From Ambrosia x helenae (lineage: Eukaryota > Streptophyta > Magnoliopsida > Asterales > Asteraceae), in assembly GCA_030844895.1 (NCBI GenBank), contig CM061229.1:120541682-120605681 (forward strand): 64,000 nucleotides of DNA, in the 5' to 3' direction. Made by a program: the position numbers and the translations under genes. A model generated the notes under the pieces. That model did no database searches. It was not told the DNA's origin and saw nothing but the letters and a program-made list of their open reading frames with translations. Shown here piece by piece: positions 33,001 to 45,732 of this stretch; within the stretch, counting starts at the first letter, position 1; each line of letters begins with the position of its first letter.

Positions 33001-33961
33001 AGTACACAAGTGATCTTGGATGGATGTGAGTGTGTGTGTGTGGCCGTGTATATGTATGTAGGAGTGGAAGGTTTCTTGCAAATCTTGCTAAATCTTGTAA
33101 TCCTTTATTATCTTTATATAAGATCTTCTTACACTTAATCTTTATACAAGATTTTTACCAAGCATGTGCATACACTTAGGCCATGATTGCTAGCTTTTGT
33201 CTTGGATTTTAGTGGCCAAGGGCCGAAAATTTGTAAGGAGGAGACAAGAGGGTTGCATGCTTTGTACTAGTGTATCTTACACCTTTTGTCTTTAGTAAAG
33301 CATGCTTTATATCCTAGGTTACTAGATGATTATTATTAAACACATGCATGGACACCATGAGGCCATCTAGGCCGGCCCTTGTGTGGCTTGGGTGGGGTCC
33401 ACAACTCCAAATATTTACCCAATATTTGTTAAGTTTAATTCCTCGTCGTTCGGGTGTCGTTCGGGTATTTTTCGGGTTTTAATCACACGTTATTCGGACA
33501 TTAAAAATACCTTTAATAACCCTTAAATATAGTCTAATTTAAGCGTTGATTGGTTATTTAGGCTTTTGCCGGGTGAAATTATGAGTTATACGCGTATCGG
33601 GTGCGGTACGCGCATTTTATTCGTTACCGGGAGATTTGTACAAGACGTTTCCACTTATGGTTTTGGAGTTCCAAAACTCATTATATTTTGTGGAAATACC
33701 CTTTATTTTATATCCTGGGTGTCCGGGATCCTTTTCGTTTATTTAATTATTACCGGGTAATTGCCAACGTCCATACCGGATAGTTTATTCGCACATGATC
33801 CAATCATGTTTTACCATTAAACGTATGCATTCCTATGCATTATTTGGAAATTGCTATCTCCTAAGGCCTTGATAATTAAATCACACATAATTGCATTTAA
33901 TTACGTTAATCATATATTAATTAATTTGTACGGAATTACCTTATTTTTGCCGGTTGTTACA
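30049..33961 (-). repeat. 3' LTR of the chromovirus (left copy)
   Basis: Plus strand begins TGTCACACCACG and ends GCCGGTTGTTACA. It holds the palindromic ATAGTACTAT box (30622-30631) and a block of about four degenerate tandem units (31075-31400). The open frames inside occur identically in the other LTR and match no known protein. Confidence 0.95.
31075..31400 (-). repeat. Degenerate 90-100-bp tandem repeats within LTR
   Basis: Four units, each starting TTTCCCATT(T/C)AAA and containing TATACTAGGATCTTGTCG-like sequence with a short inverted repeat across the ATAAATA core. The same block is at 41718-42045 in the other LTR. Confidence 0.7.
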
Positions 33962-33979
33962 TTCTCCCCCCGTTAAGAG
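33962..33979 (-). promoter_or_regulatory. Polypurine tract
   Basis: Minus-strand AACGGGGGGAGAA directly abuts the 3' LTR start (TGTAACAACC on the minus strand). Confidence 0.85.
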
Positions 33980-33995
33980 AATTCCGTCCCGGAAT

Positions 33996-36900
33996 TCACT
34001 TCGAGTTCTCCGGTACAGGGGTCTTCTCGAATAGGGCAGGATATTTTTGCTTCATCCGGTCCAGCCTTTCCCACGTGAACTCCGGTCCACGCTTGGCATT
34101 CCAGCGCACTTTGACCAATCTGATCTTGATGCGCCTTAGTTTTTGGACCTTCCAATCAGTTACCTCGATTGGTTCTTCAACAAAATGTAACTTGTCGTCA
34201 ATTTGGATTTCGTCTGCTGGAATGATGAGAGTTTCGTCGGATAGGCACTTTTTCAAATTTGACACGTGAAACGTGTCGTGTATCCCACTAAGCTCTTGAG
34301 GCAACTTGAGCTTGTATGCCACTGTGCCTACCCTGGACAAGACTTCAAATGGTCCAATATAACGTGGGTTCAGCTTTCCGCGCTTACCAAAGCGCGCGAC
34401 ACCTTTCCAAGGTGACACCTTTAGTAGGACCCTGTCTCCGACTTGAAATTCTAAAGGCTTTCGCCTCATATCAGCATAGCTTTTCTGGCGGTCACGGGCC
34501 GCTTTGAGGCGTTCCTTTATCAAAAAGACCTTGTCCATCGTCTCTTGAACAATTTCGGGCCCGGTGAGTTGTTTTTCTCCAACTTCAGCCCAACACAAAG
34601 GAGATCGACACTAACGCCCATACAGAGCTTCAAACGGTGCAGCTTGAATGCTCGTATGATAACTGTTGTTGTAAGAAAATTCTACCAATGGCAAGTGCGT
34701 ATCCCAATTACCTCCTAAATCAATCGCGCATGCCCGTAACATATCTTCCAAGGTCTGGATGGTTCGTTCACTTTGACCATCCGTTTGGGGGTGATATGCG
34801 GTACTCATGTCGAGGCGAGTACCGAGGGCTTCATTTAAACTTTCCCAAAATCTTGAAGTGAAACGACTATCTCGATCGGAGATGATAGAAATAGGTACAC
34901 CATGCTTAGACACGACTTCCTTAATGTACAAACGGGTCAGTTTCTCCAATTTGTCCGTTTCGCGAATCGGAAGGAAGTGTGCAGATTTTGTCAATCGATC
35001 AACGATTACCCAGATTGTGTCATGGCCGCTTGTTGTCTTGGGTAACTTGGTAATGAAATCCATGGTAATTCGTTCCCATTTCCATTCCGGTATTTCCGGT
35101 TGCTGGAGCAAACCGGAAGGTCTCTGATGCTCAGCCTTGACCTTTGCGCAAGTCAAACATCGCGCAACATATGCCGCTATATCTCGTTTGAAATTCGGCC
35201 ACCAATAAAGTTCCTTCAAATCGTGGAACATCTTGTCTGCCCCAGGGTGAACCGAATATCTAGAACTGTGAGCTTCGGCCAATACTAGCTCACGCAATCC
35301 CCCGTACACTGGAACCCAAATTCTATTCATGAAATACAGTGTCTGATCCGCCTTTGGTTCCAGTGAATCAACCATCTTTCGTAATCTTTCACCTTTGACA
35401 TTTTCGGGTTTAAGGGCGTTAACTTGAGCTTCACGAATTCGTTCAGTCAGATTCGTGTGGATAGTCAGACCCAAAGCTCGGACACGCAATGGTTTAACCC
35501 GTTCCTTGCGACTCAAGGCGTCGGCCACAACGTTCGCCTTACCGGGATGGTACTTTATTTCACAATCGTAGTCGTTTAATAATTCGACCCATCGCCGTTG
35601 TCGCATGTTTAAATCCTTCTGGTCAAAGATGTGTTGCAAACTCTTATGATCAGTGAAAATCGTGCACTTGGTTCCGTACAAATAGTGCCTCCATATCTTG
35701 AGAGCGAATACCACTGCACCTAATTCCAAATCGTGTGTAGTGTAGTTCTTCTCATGGATTTTCAGTTGCCTGGAAGCATATGCTATTACTTTTTCTCGCT
35801 GCATTAATACACAACCCAAGCCTTGATGTGAGGCATCACAGTAAACCACAAAGTCCTCCGTACCATCTGGAAGTGATAGTATCGGAGCGCCACATAACTT
35901 GTCTTTTAGTAATTGGAATGCTGCCTCTTGCTTTTCCGTCCACTCGAATTTCTTATCCTTTTGGGTTAACATGGTTAAAGCTTGTGCTATCTTGGAAAAG
36001 TTCTCGATGAACCTTCTGTAATAACCCGCAAGGCCAAGAAATTGTCGTACTTCGGTAGGAGTTCGAGGGGCTTCCCAATTTTTAATTGCCTCGATCTTGG
36101 CGGGATCGACGTGTATGCCCTTCTCGTTTACCACGTGGCCTAGAAAGTGAACTTCCCGAATCCAAAAGTCGCACTTTGAGAATTTAGCGTATAGCTTTTC
36201 CTTTCGTAGTACTTCAAGGATTAACCGAAGGTGATTCTCGTGGTCTTCTTTTGTGCGTGAATAGATCAAAATATCGTCAATAAAGACAATGACGAATTTA
36301 TCCAGGTATGGCTTACACACGCGGTTCATTAGGTCCATGAAAACCGCTGGTGCGTTGGTTAAGCCGAACGGCATTACCAAAAACTCATAGTGCCCATACC
36401 GGGTTCTGAAGGCCGTTTTTGGTACATCCTCTTCTTGTATACGCAACTGGTGATAGCCAGACCTCAGATCAATTTTGGAGTAATAGCTAGACCCTTGGAG
36501 CTGATCAAATAAATCGTCGATCCTGGGGAGAGGATAGCGATTCTTGATGGTCAGCTTGTTCAGCTCTCGGTAGTCAATGCACATGCGAAATGTGCCATCC
36601 TTCTTCTTTACGAATAAGACGGGAGCTCCCCAAGGTGAGAAACTCGGTCTTATAAAACCTTTGTCCAACAATTCTTGTAGCTGGCTGGACAGTTCCTGCA
36701 TCTCTGATGGAGCTAGGCGGTATGGCGATCGTGCCACAGGAGCAGCTCCGGGAACGAGGTCGATGCGGAACTCGACTTGTCGAGGTGGTGGCAATCCCGG
36801 CAAATCTTCTGGGAATACATCCGGAAAATCTCTAGCTACTGGAATGTCTTCCAACTTTCGCTCGTCGGCTTTCTTGTCTACTACGTGTGCCAAGAATGCG

Positions 36901-38335
36901 ACAAGCCCTTTTCTTAGACACTTACGAGCCTTCATACTTGAGATAATCCTTAGCGGCGTCCCGTGCCTTTCCCCTTGAATTGAGAGAGTTCCACCGCTCG
37001 CGAGAGGGACTTGAATGACTTTATCGTTGCAAATCACGACGGCATGATGTGCGGACAACCAGTCCATGCCGACAACTATGTCGAAACTTCCCAACACGAC
37101 TGGCAAAAGATCAATCCCAAACTCGTGCCCACAGAGTTCTAATTTACAATCCCTCGCTACTTCTCTCGTTTCAATAGTTTTACCATTATCCAGTTCTACG
37201 GAGTAGGGTGTATCTAGTTTACTAGTTCTTAATCCAAGTAGTCTTTTAAACTCAATGGATACGAAGCTAAAGTCGGCACCGGTATCAAATAATACAGAGG
37301 CATAATGACCATTAAGAGGAAACGTACCAGTGACCACGTTGGGGTCTTGTCGTGCATCACCGGCTCCAATCACAAATGCCCGCCCGCGGGCCTGGTTGTT
37401 GATCTTGGGGCAATCCTTATTCCAATGGTCCAGTGACCCGCATGCGAAGCATGGTCTAGCCCCTCCGTTCTTCGGTGCTCCGGACCGGCAGTCTTCAGTC
37501 TTGTGCCCTGTGCGGTGGCACTTTCCACAAGTTAACCCATTATTCCTTCCCTGATTACCCTGTTTACTGCCATTACCACGCCCTGTGGCAACATATCCTT
37601 TCCCTTTCTTGTTTGAGCTACCCGATGCTCTGTCCCTCTTCCCTTCATCCCGTTTCCGTTTCCCAAATCTCGGCTTGTTCCCCTGATCATTCGTCACAAC
37701 TGCTGAGCTTGTCCCCTGATTCTTGGCTTCTACACTGCTAGCCTCAGAGATTTTCAGTCCCGAAACTTGTCGGATTAAAGTACCCATACGAATAGCATCT
37801 TCGGTGAGGCTTAGCGCAAGATCAATAGCTGCGCGCATGGTCGCAGGTTTAGAAGCAGTGACCATGCTGCGTATTTGTGGTGCTAATCCGAACAAATAAC
37901 GCTCTATCTTGTTGTTTTCAGGGGTGACCAAACGTGGCACTAGTCTGGCGAGATCATGGAATCGGGACGTGTAGCCAGTTACGTCCGCTCCTATCATAGT
38001 AAGGTTCCAGAATTCAGTTTCTAGTTTCTGCACCTCACTTGCCGGGCGGTATTCGGCAATCATGAGTTCTTTCAGTTCTGTCCATGACAGGGAGTAAGCG
38101 GTATCGTCGCCCAATGACTGTACTTGTCCATTCCACCACGTTAGTGCTTGATCCAAGAACAAGTTGGTGGAGTACATGACCGACTGGCGAGGGGTACACC
38201 CACTGATACGGATCACTGCCTCGGTCTTTTCGAACCACTTGACCAGGCCAACAGATCCTTCTGTGCCGTTGAAGTTGATCGGCTTGCAGTCTAAGAAGGC
38301 TTTGAAAGTGCAGCCGCGCTCTCGCGAGGCCGTTT
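33996..38335 (-). pseudogene. Chromovirus gag-pol (exon 2), one nonsense codon
   Basis: Long minus-strand frame joined in phase to gag exon 1 by an 88-nt intron. Order: capsid-like gag, two zinc knuckles (CGKCHRTGHKTEDC and CFACGSLDHWNKDC), aspartic protease (FDTGADFSFVS, near 37285), reverse transcriptase with FIDDILIYS (near 36265), RNase H (TTHDLELGAV), integrase with an HHCC zinc site near 35210-35150 and core motifs TMDF, SDRDSRF and an SER helix, and a C-terminal segment like the chromodomain-type tail of these elements (VKVRWN, EFTWER). The frame is interrupted once, by TAG at 34613-34611 just after YGR, and then continues in the same phase to 33996. The protein would lack the integrase tail unless the stop is read through. 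Confidence 0.93.
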
Positions 38336-38423
38336 CTGCATTAATAAAGTTGTATGTTATTATGGGATAGGAGTTTTAGGATATTCTCCAATCGCTTTAT
38401 CAATTATTTTTAAACCTTCTTAC
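38336..38423 (-). other. Intron in gag (88 nt)
   Basis: On the minus strand the donor is CCAATG|GTAAG and the acceptor TTAATGCAG|AAACG. Joining gives one uninterrupted frame (phase 1) from the short N-terminal exon into gag-pol. The other chromovirus in this window has an intron at the same place and phase. Confidence 0.75.
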
Positions 38424-38598
38424 CATTGGGGGAGGTTTCTCGTCGGTCGCTCCCAGTTAAGTCGCGTGATCGTTCGGAGCGAGCGGCTTCGTGCTCCGCG
38501 ATCGCTCGGGCTATGCGCTCCGAGATCATGGTTTCAAGTTCAGCTGGTGTAGCGGGCAGTCCGTCTGCGCCGCTGTTGCTTCTGGTGGCTGGTGCCAT
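38424..38598 (-). CDS. Gag exon 1 of the chromovirus
   Basis: Starts at ATG 38598 (MAPATRSNSG) and encodes 58 residues plus one base: a polar start, a helix ELETMISERIARAIAEHEAA, and a basic Arg/Ser stretch, before the splice donor. It is probably the N-terminus of gag. Without splicing the frame ends five bases into codons past the donor (KKV, stop), giving a 62-aa peptide. Confidence 0.7.
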
Positions 38599-38623
38599 TT
38601 TTCTTCAATAATAATTATCAAAG

Positions 38624-39070
38624 GTTAATTTGGCAAACATTTACACAATATAAAGCATAAATAACAAACCAGAATATGAACACAATAATCAACACCATGT
38701 CATCACACAACATACCACACATCATACAGAATAAATAATAATCAACACAACATCACCACACAATCACACAATCACAATATATGGTGTAAGCAATAATAAT
38801 CGTAGACAACAACATATTTCACCATCATAATAATAAGATTTTTCATTAATTTCAATAGTACGAGTACAATGCTTGTTCATAATAACAAAATAGGGAATAC
38901 ATCCCTCATACAATACATTGCTCTGAAATAAATAAAACATCATATCATGTGCCGTCGTACCCGTACGGCTAGGCAAAATGCAGACGAGTGTCATAACCCG
39001 TGCTATACTACCACACTGCTGCTACTACATACATAAGCAGGTGATTCTTCCGTGCGTCCCTGATGCATCC
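38624..39070. other. Non-coding spacer between extra ORF and gag
   Basis: AT-rich and A/C-rich on the plus strand (ACACAACATC-type stretches), with no coding signal. In element sense it is the sequence between the 442-aa ORF and gag, and could serve as an intron or an internal leader. Confidence 0.5.
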
Positions 39071-40399
39071 CTACTGTGGCGGTGACGGCGGAAACTGGTA
39101 CTGTGGTGCATGCATACTGATCGTCATGCTAATCGCCATGATGCGCTCATATAAGAACTGCCGATGAGCAAAATGCGCATCACCTGTAATACCACACTGT
39201 GCGTCCATGCTCAGTAACTCTTCCGCATAGTGCGCCAAAGCATCTCGTGCATCAATCATCCGCGTCCACGTCAGACGGGTCTGCTGCTCTACCTGGTTCA
39301 CGGTGCGCTGCACCGTGTCAGCGAGGGTCTGGAAGTCTCGCTCTAGGGAGATAGCAGTGGACCATGCTGGTCCGGATAGGGGTGTCATCCTGGGTGGCTG
39401 GGATGGTCCGGGTATATCTGGGTGAACTAACGGGAATGGGCCAAAGGGGGCTGGTATCGGTATGTGGGGAAGCAACGGGGCAAAACCCTGTGGTCTGGGG
39501 GTAAGGTGAGGTGGTATCATGTAGGGGTCCCCTGCACCCAGAGGATACGGTGCAGGTGGCATGCTGGGCAAGGTGGGGATCGGCAGTGTCATGGCTACTG
39601 TGGGTGGTGGTACAGGCTCGGCCAATGGGGCCAATAGAGGCTCTGAAACAGTGGCCCACTCTGGGGTGGATACCACTACAGTGGGGGTAGGAGGGCTCGC
39701 GGTGGCGAAAGCTGCCATACCTGCCCTGCGTAGCTCAGAGCTACCGGCGGGGCTACCCTCAAGGACATGTGCTGCTATGACTGGCCCCTCCTGAGGTGCG
39801 GGCTCAAGTGGTGCTGGTGGGGCTACGGGGTCAGCAGCTGCGTCCTCTATCATTGGAGCCACTGGCTCCTCCTGGACGGCTGGGATCTCGGGTACTAGCA
39901 TGTGCTCAACCGAGGCCACTGACTCGTCGTCCGAGTCATCAGAAATCCACCCGTTCCTCCCACGGGAGATCGGCATGAGTCTCATGCCTGGAGGAATGTG
40001 GATGTGCGGTACAGGTGCTAGCTCATGATCAACGTGAGCCTGTCTATCGAACGGAGACTCTGCTGTCTCCGACTGGGCTGGGATAGGTCGGGACGGACCG
40101 GCACAGCCTTCAGGGAAGTCCCTGATGGCTCGGATGGGGCGTGGGGCTAAAGGTGCGGCAGGTACAATAGGTAGCGGTGCGTCGACCACGGCGGCCGCGT
40201 CGTCCCCTACGGGTGCCCAGTCAGGATCCTCGCTAGGATCTGTCTCGTCCGAATCGTCGTCTGAACCCCCTGCGACGTCCATCTCCACGTCGTCGTCTTC
40301 CGCATCGAGTACTACCAGCTCGACTGGTTCAGGCGGAGGTGTGGGAATGATCTGTAAGCTACTATCATAACTGGGCGCTATGCTTCCAGCGTCCGACAT
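39071..40399 (-). CDS. Extra 442-aa ORF upstream of gag (unknown function)
   Basis: First true ATG at 40399 (MSDAGSIAPS), about 280 nt downstream of the primer site in element sense, and open for 442 codons. Residues about 25-65 are strongly acidic (DAEDDDVEMD, GGSDDDSDETDPSEDPD). Residues 70-335 are Pro/Ala/Val-rich and probably disordered. The last 100 residues look helical (LERDFQTLADTVQRTVNQVE, then EELLSMD, and a His/Met-rich segment). No signal peptide, membrane helix, zinc knuckle or protease motif is visible, so it is not an envelope or a second gag by inspection. GC content is much higher than the LTRs. I do not recognise the protein. Upstream ORFs are known from Ogre/Tat elements, but I know of none typical for Tekay. 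Confidence 0.75.
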   Translation of the reverse strand: MSDAGSIAPSYDSSLQIIPTPPPEPVELVVLDAEDDDVEMDVAGGSDDDSDETDPSEDPDWAPVGDDAAAVVDAPLPIVPAAPLAPRPIRAIRDFPEGCAGPSRPIPAQSETAESPFDRQAHVDHELAPVPHIHIPPGMRLMPISRGRNGWISDDSDDESVASVEHMLVPEIPAVQEEPVAPMIEDAAADPVAPPAPLEPAPQEGPVIAAHVLEGSPAGSSELRRAGMAAFATASPPTPTVVVSTPEWATVSEPLLAPLAEPVPPPTVAMTLPIPTLPSMPPAPYPLGAGDPYMIPPHLTPRPQGFAPLLPHIPIPAPFGPFPLVHPDIPGPSQPPRMTPLSGPAWSTAISLERDFQTLADTVQRTVNQVEQQTRLTWTRMIDARDALAHYAEELLSMDAQCGITGDAHFAHRQFLYERIMAISMTISMHAPQYQFPPSPPQ

Positions 40400-40675
40400 T
40401 CCTGGCAAAAGAACCGTACATGTATATATATGAATTAATTTAAATTAGATAGTTAAGGCGTACATTATCAGTATCCTTCCTAGCCTCTAATACTACGTTA
40501 ATGCATAACGATACCCATGGCTAGCTCGGTCGGAATCTCCTCATGCCCAATGCTTCTTGAAAAATTACTTTATTGCGTTTAGCACCTTTATATATTCTTT
40601 TGAAAAATTTATCTTTGAACCAAATCCGGTTATAGTCTAGTTTTTAAAGAAAATACTCTAGTTCGCTATAACCTT

Positions 40676-40688
40676 GGCTCTGATACCA
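40676..40688 (-). promoter_or_regulatory. Primer-binding site (initiator tRNA-Met type)
   Basis: Minus-strand TGGTATCAGAGCC, five bases inside the right (5') LTR. Confidence 0.9.
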
Positions 40689-40693
40689 CTTTC

Positions 40694-43600
40694 TGTCACA
40701 CCACGACAATGGCGGAAACACGTGGCGCGACGGTTCAAGAGCATAAAGTCAAGGTTAACGCTAAACACAAGTAATTTAAGAAAATGGGTCATTTATTAAG
40801 GCGTCAAATCTTGTTCAAAATATTACATAAAAGTAAATTGTTTTTAAGACAACATAGAGGTTTCTCAAATATATCCCATAGTCTTGGGAAATAAAGGTGA
40901 AACCCCGCAAAATATTTAACGCCGCATCGGAGGATTCCATGACCCAGCTTGCCCGGTTCGCCTTCATCTAATTACCTGAAAGATATGTTTAAAATTTCGT
41001 CAATATAAATATATTGGTGAGTTCACAGGTTTTTAGTTTCCAAAACTTGAATACTTGGGAAATACCATGTTATGACAATATATAGGAGTTGCAAATTCCT
41101 ATAAATCTACTTGAGACTATAATCAAACCAAGACGTATAATAAATATGCCCCGCTCCAAGTCGTTACTCGGTATCCTACGACTTAAGTTCAGAATATATG
41201 CACCCCAGGCATACACTAATGCATAATCGACGCTATCGATTAGGGGTGGGCCTTGTCAGGCACCAATAGTACTATCCAATATTCCACCGGTTTCATTTCC
41301 CTGAATAAATGATTATAGAGGCGAGGACTCAACCCCGAGTGGCGGTCACACCTCAAGTAATAATTCCGTCAAACATTTTCCTAACATATCTTTCCCCCGA
41401 AAACGTAAAAATAGTTTAAAATGGGGCCGTGAAACTCACCTGAAACACTGTCCGGCTCACTAAGCAGATAGCAAAGAGGGTCTCGCACCTACAAACGTCC
41501 TAGACGTATAAGTCACTATCCCTATAGTGCATGTGCCTTGGCAAGTTGTACACCCAACTCCCGACCACAAGTTATTCCAAATCCCGTTTAATTAAGCGCG
41601 TATCCTAGGTTTCGTTGGCGTTAGATTACCCTTTGTGTTACAAGTTATATATTACTCTTGTTAATATTTCCTTAACTTGTACCTTATTATTATCGACTCG
41701 ACTTCACTTAACGTATAATTATTTTCCCATTTAAATAATTATACTTAAGATCGCATCGCTCGATATAATATATATTTCAACACTCGACCCGACTCACTTT
41801 GCCGCACATTTGTTTTCCCATTTAAACAACTATGCTAAGATCTTGTCGTTCGATTGTATATTCTCAACACCCGATTCAACTCACCATACCGTATATTTAT
41901 TTTCCCATTCAAATAAATATACTAGGATCTTGTCGGTACGGCATACACATATATATATATATCTTTGTCTACTCGTCTCGTTTTCCTTCCCACATATCTA
42001 CTTTCCCATTAAGTAGATATACTAGAATTTTGCCGCGACGAGTGTACATATATATAAATGTGTAATTTTTCTTGTTAAGTATATACGTTTGTTTAACGTC
42101 TTACGTTATGTTTTTCTCCCACGAATAATTCCTTCAACACTTAGGAAAGTGTTTATTAGTTTTCACCCATGATGTATATATATTTCACTTCCTAAAAATA
42201 TATATTTTCTTATCTTGCCGCAATGGCATTTTTCTCATGTTTTGTCCGTGTACGGTTCGTTAACGCGTCTTAGTTCGATATCTTAGTTCGAATAGTTAAT
42301 TTCTCCAAGTTTTTCCCAACATGTGTTTTATAGAAATATTATTCATATTTCTTCCTCTTTACACATATTACTTGGAAGGTTTAAAATACTTATGTATTTT
42401 TAACCCAACTTGTTAACTTAACTACAAAAATGTTTCCAATACTTTTATATTCCCATTTATATAAAAGTATTCATTTTTGTATAAGTTTCCCAAGTTTTAA
42501 TTTTTGTTTAACATTTTATAAAATCTCTATTTTATAAAAATCCTTATATTAATACAATCCATATTTTTATACTTTCAAAAATATACTTGTTATACAAAAA
42601 CATCCAAGTATATCTACTAGTATTTACCCAAATCATCCTTGGAAAATTATTACTTATACTTTTGACACCAAACTTTCCATTATTGCATTTTTGGACTAAT
42701 AGTTTCTAAAATGTTCATTCTAGTCCTCTAACTTTCAAAGTTGCAATATTAGTCCCTTAACTTTCAAATGTTGCATTTTTCCACTCTAACTTCCAAAGTT
42801 AGCATTTTTCACTCAAAATAGTAGACTTTGAAGATCCATCTTTTTATTGGTAAGTTATTCTTGTACCAAAACACTTTTATTAGTCTTATATTCCATATAT
42901 AAGACTACTTGTATGTGTGTTTTATGTATTTGCCCATTATATCAAAATATCATTCTTCTAAGTAAGTAAACTTTAATTTTTCATCTTCTTTATTCTTGAA
43001 CTTCTAACATGTTCCATCATTTATTATGTCTTAGATGATCATATTAAGATGATTAAAGTTACTTTTTAACACATTCAAGTTTATTCCACAAATCTTAATC
43101 AAATCATCATCCTACTTAGTGTATGTGTACATTTTATACATTTTCAAGAACACTACTTTATCATCATCCAATCCATGATTTATTTACATATCTTTAACCA
43201 TCTATTTTACTCATGTAAAACCTATTAAAGATTATGTTTCAAACCACCTTTTAAACCCTTCATGTACAACTTGCTTCTAAGAACACATACATGAATGATA
43301 ATAATCAAAAACAAGGTTAAGAAGCTTACTACTAGCACAAGGCTAGGGAAGACAAAACCTTGGATTTTGAGAGGGGTTTAGTGTGTTCTTCCTTAATGGT
43401 TAAGCTCCAAGCTTGAAACACACAATAGGGGTTTGGATGATGGATTGTTTTGAGTGATTTGGAGATGTAAAAACTTGAAAGAAGAATGTATATGGGGAGG
43501 GTATAACTTACGGCCCAAAAGAGAGGAAAAGAAGATGGTTTTTGTTGTTTCTCCAAGACTCTAACACATGTTATTTATAGTGCTATCATATGTAATCTTC

Positions 43601-44604
43601 CATGGATTGCATGAAATCTTGCTAATGATTCAAGTGATTTAAGGAGTACACAAGTGATCTTGGATGGATGTGAGTGTGTGTGTGTGGCCGTGTATATGTA
43701 TGTAGGAGTGGAAGGTTTCTTGCAAATCTTGCTAAATCTTGTAATCCTTTATTATCTTTATATAAGATCTTCTTACACTTAATCTTTATACAAGATTTTT
43801 ACCAAGCATGTGCATACACTTAGGCCATGATTGCTAGCTTTTGTCTTGGATTTTAGTGGCCAAGGGCCGAAAATTTGTAAGGAGGAGACAAGAGGTTGCA
43901 TGCTTTGTACTAGTGTATCTTACACCTTTTGTCTTTAGTAAAGCATGCTTTATATCCTAGGTTACTAGATGATTATTATTAAACACATGCATGGACACCA
44001 TGAGGCCATCTAGGCCGGCCCTTGTGTGGCTTGGGTGGGGTCCATAACTCCAAATATTTACCCAATATTTGTTAAGTTTAATTCCTCGTCGTTCGGGTGT
44101 CGTTCGGGTATTTTTCGGGTTTTAATCACACGTTATTCGGACATTAAAAATACCTTTAATAACCCTTAAATATAGTCTAATTTAAGCGTTGATTGGTTAT
44201 TTAGGCTTTTGCCGGGTGAAATTATGAGTTATACGCGTATCGGGTGCGGTACGCGCATTTTATTCGTTACCGGGAGATTTGTACAAGACGTTTCCACTTA
44301 TGGTTTTGGAGTTCCAAAACTCATTATATTTTGTGGAAATACCCTTTATTTTATATCCTGGGTGTCCGGGATCCTTTTCGTTTATTTAATTATTACCGGG
44401 TAATTGCCAACGTCCATACCGGATAGTTTATTCGCACATGATCCAATCATGTTTTACCATTAAACGTATGCATTCCTATGCATTATTTGGAAATTGCTAT
44501 CTCCTAAGGCCTTGATAATTAAATCACACATAATTGCATTTAATTACGTTAATCATATATTAATTAATTTGTACGGAATTACCTTATTTTTGCCGGTTGT
44601 TACA
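40694..44604 (-). repeat. 5' LTR of the chromovirus (right copy)
   Basis: Near-identical to 30049-33961. The palindromic box is at 41266-41275. It is followed by target duplication AAGGA. Confidence 0.95.
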
Positions 44605-44899
44605 AAGGACAAACCATGCGACATTATGAAATATAAAGTACATAACTCGTCAATTTTAAACATAAAGGGCAGTGTTTGAAATCTTGTATAAACGTAAAGG
44701 ACAAAACTTGTAATTCAGTCGGAATTCAATATCAAAACCATAAACTAGCCACAAACGCAAAATAAGCAACCTAATATGCATCCATAGATAAAAAACCATT
44801 CACAAGGATACATATCAAACAATCAAAAGATCACAAACCAATCCTAAACATGCACATGAATCATAACATTCACAAACAATTTCTTTACTTTAATAATAG
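44605..44899. other. Intergenic between two LTR insertions
   Basis: Continuation of the sequence interrupted at 30048. No gene is seen. It contains short repeated phrases like AAAGGACAAA and AACATAAAGGGCAG. Confidence 0.5.
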
Positions 44900-45077
44900 T
44901 GTAACATTTCGTATTTTCAATTACGTTTGTTTCTATTAGTCAACCAATAAAACGTCGCATTTTATCAGTCTAGTATGTTTTAAAAAAATATTTTGTGACA
45001 TTTTCGGGCTTATATAATCATATTATGTACTTATGATAACATGATAATAGTAAAATAATTACAAAAAAAATAAAAGG

Positions 45078-45150
45078 CATGGACCGGGACTCGAACTCGC
45101 GTCCATGGCTAGCCCAACATAACAAACGTCTTAACCAACTGATCTACAAC
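45078..45150 (-). other. tRNA-like module 1 in solo LTR
   Basis: On the minus strand, GTAGATCAGTTGGTTAAGAC (D-arm-like) is followed about 25 nt later by GAGTTCGAGTCCCGG (T-arm / B-box). The acceptor stem does not pair, so it is not a functional tRNA. Confidence 0.5.
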
Positions 45151-45732
45151 CTGTTTTGTGACTTTTATCAAACACAAGCATACTCCTCAATATACAGAGT
45201 TGACTCGTGAAAGTCAACTACGTGTCCATTCTTTCCAAAATCACACAATCCGCGTCTTTTAATTTCAATTCGTTTATGGTAATGATTTAACCGACCTCGT
45301 CTGCTTATTACACACTCCAATTAACCATTAAAACTTTCCAAATCTTGTCCAATTACGCGTATACCCATTCAAGACGGGTCAAAACTTCCAAATATACGAT
45401 TAAGAGCGATTAGTATGAATTGATTCCACCCACACAGGCTAACATCGCTGATAATCATATCCCTATTCTCCAAATATCCTAAAACTCCTCCAAACCTGCG
45501 TATTTTGCTTGGTTTGACTTTTTCGTTGACCGTTTCGAATCTCACACAAATCACACTGTAAGTCTAAAGTTGTTTGATGGTTTTGTTATTCGGCCCTGTA
45601 CAAACAATAGCCCCAACGATTCAGGGGCTATTGGTTGTTAATTGTCAAGATTAGATAACTAGGGTTTATTCTTGTTCGATTTGGGGATACTGGCTCGCCA
45701 CTGTCATCATTCAAAGTTAAAACTGATTGAAT

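Larger units (their letters stand above)
30049..44604 (-). mobile_element. Large Tekay-like chromovirus (Ty3/gypsy), 14.6 kb
   Basis: LTRs 30049-33961 (3913 bp) and 40694-44604 (3911 bp), perfect target duplication AAGGA at 30044-30048 and 44605-44609, primer site beside the right LTR and polypurine tract beside the left, so it reads on the minus strand. Order in element sense: LTR, primer site, an extra 442-aa ORF (40399-39071), gag exon 1, 88-nt intron, gag-pol, LTR. I see about nine substitutions and a few 1-2-bp indels between the 3.9-kb LTRs, so the insertion is recent. One nonsense codon in integrase is the only clear coding defect. Tekay/Del assignment is by pol style and long LTRs. 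Confidence 0.95.

Noticed and set aside
34637..38611. Several plus-strand ORFs of 60-133 codons
   Set aside because: Antisense shadows of the minus-strand gag-pol frame.
39071..40399. Envelope-like protein for the extra ORF
   Set aside because: No signal peptide, no membrane helix and no Cys pattern; acidic and Pro-rich composition does not suit an envelope.
45078..45150. Functional tRNA gene
   Set aside because: D-arm and T-arm motifs are present but no acceptor stem pairs and no standard anticodon arm can be drawn with confidence.
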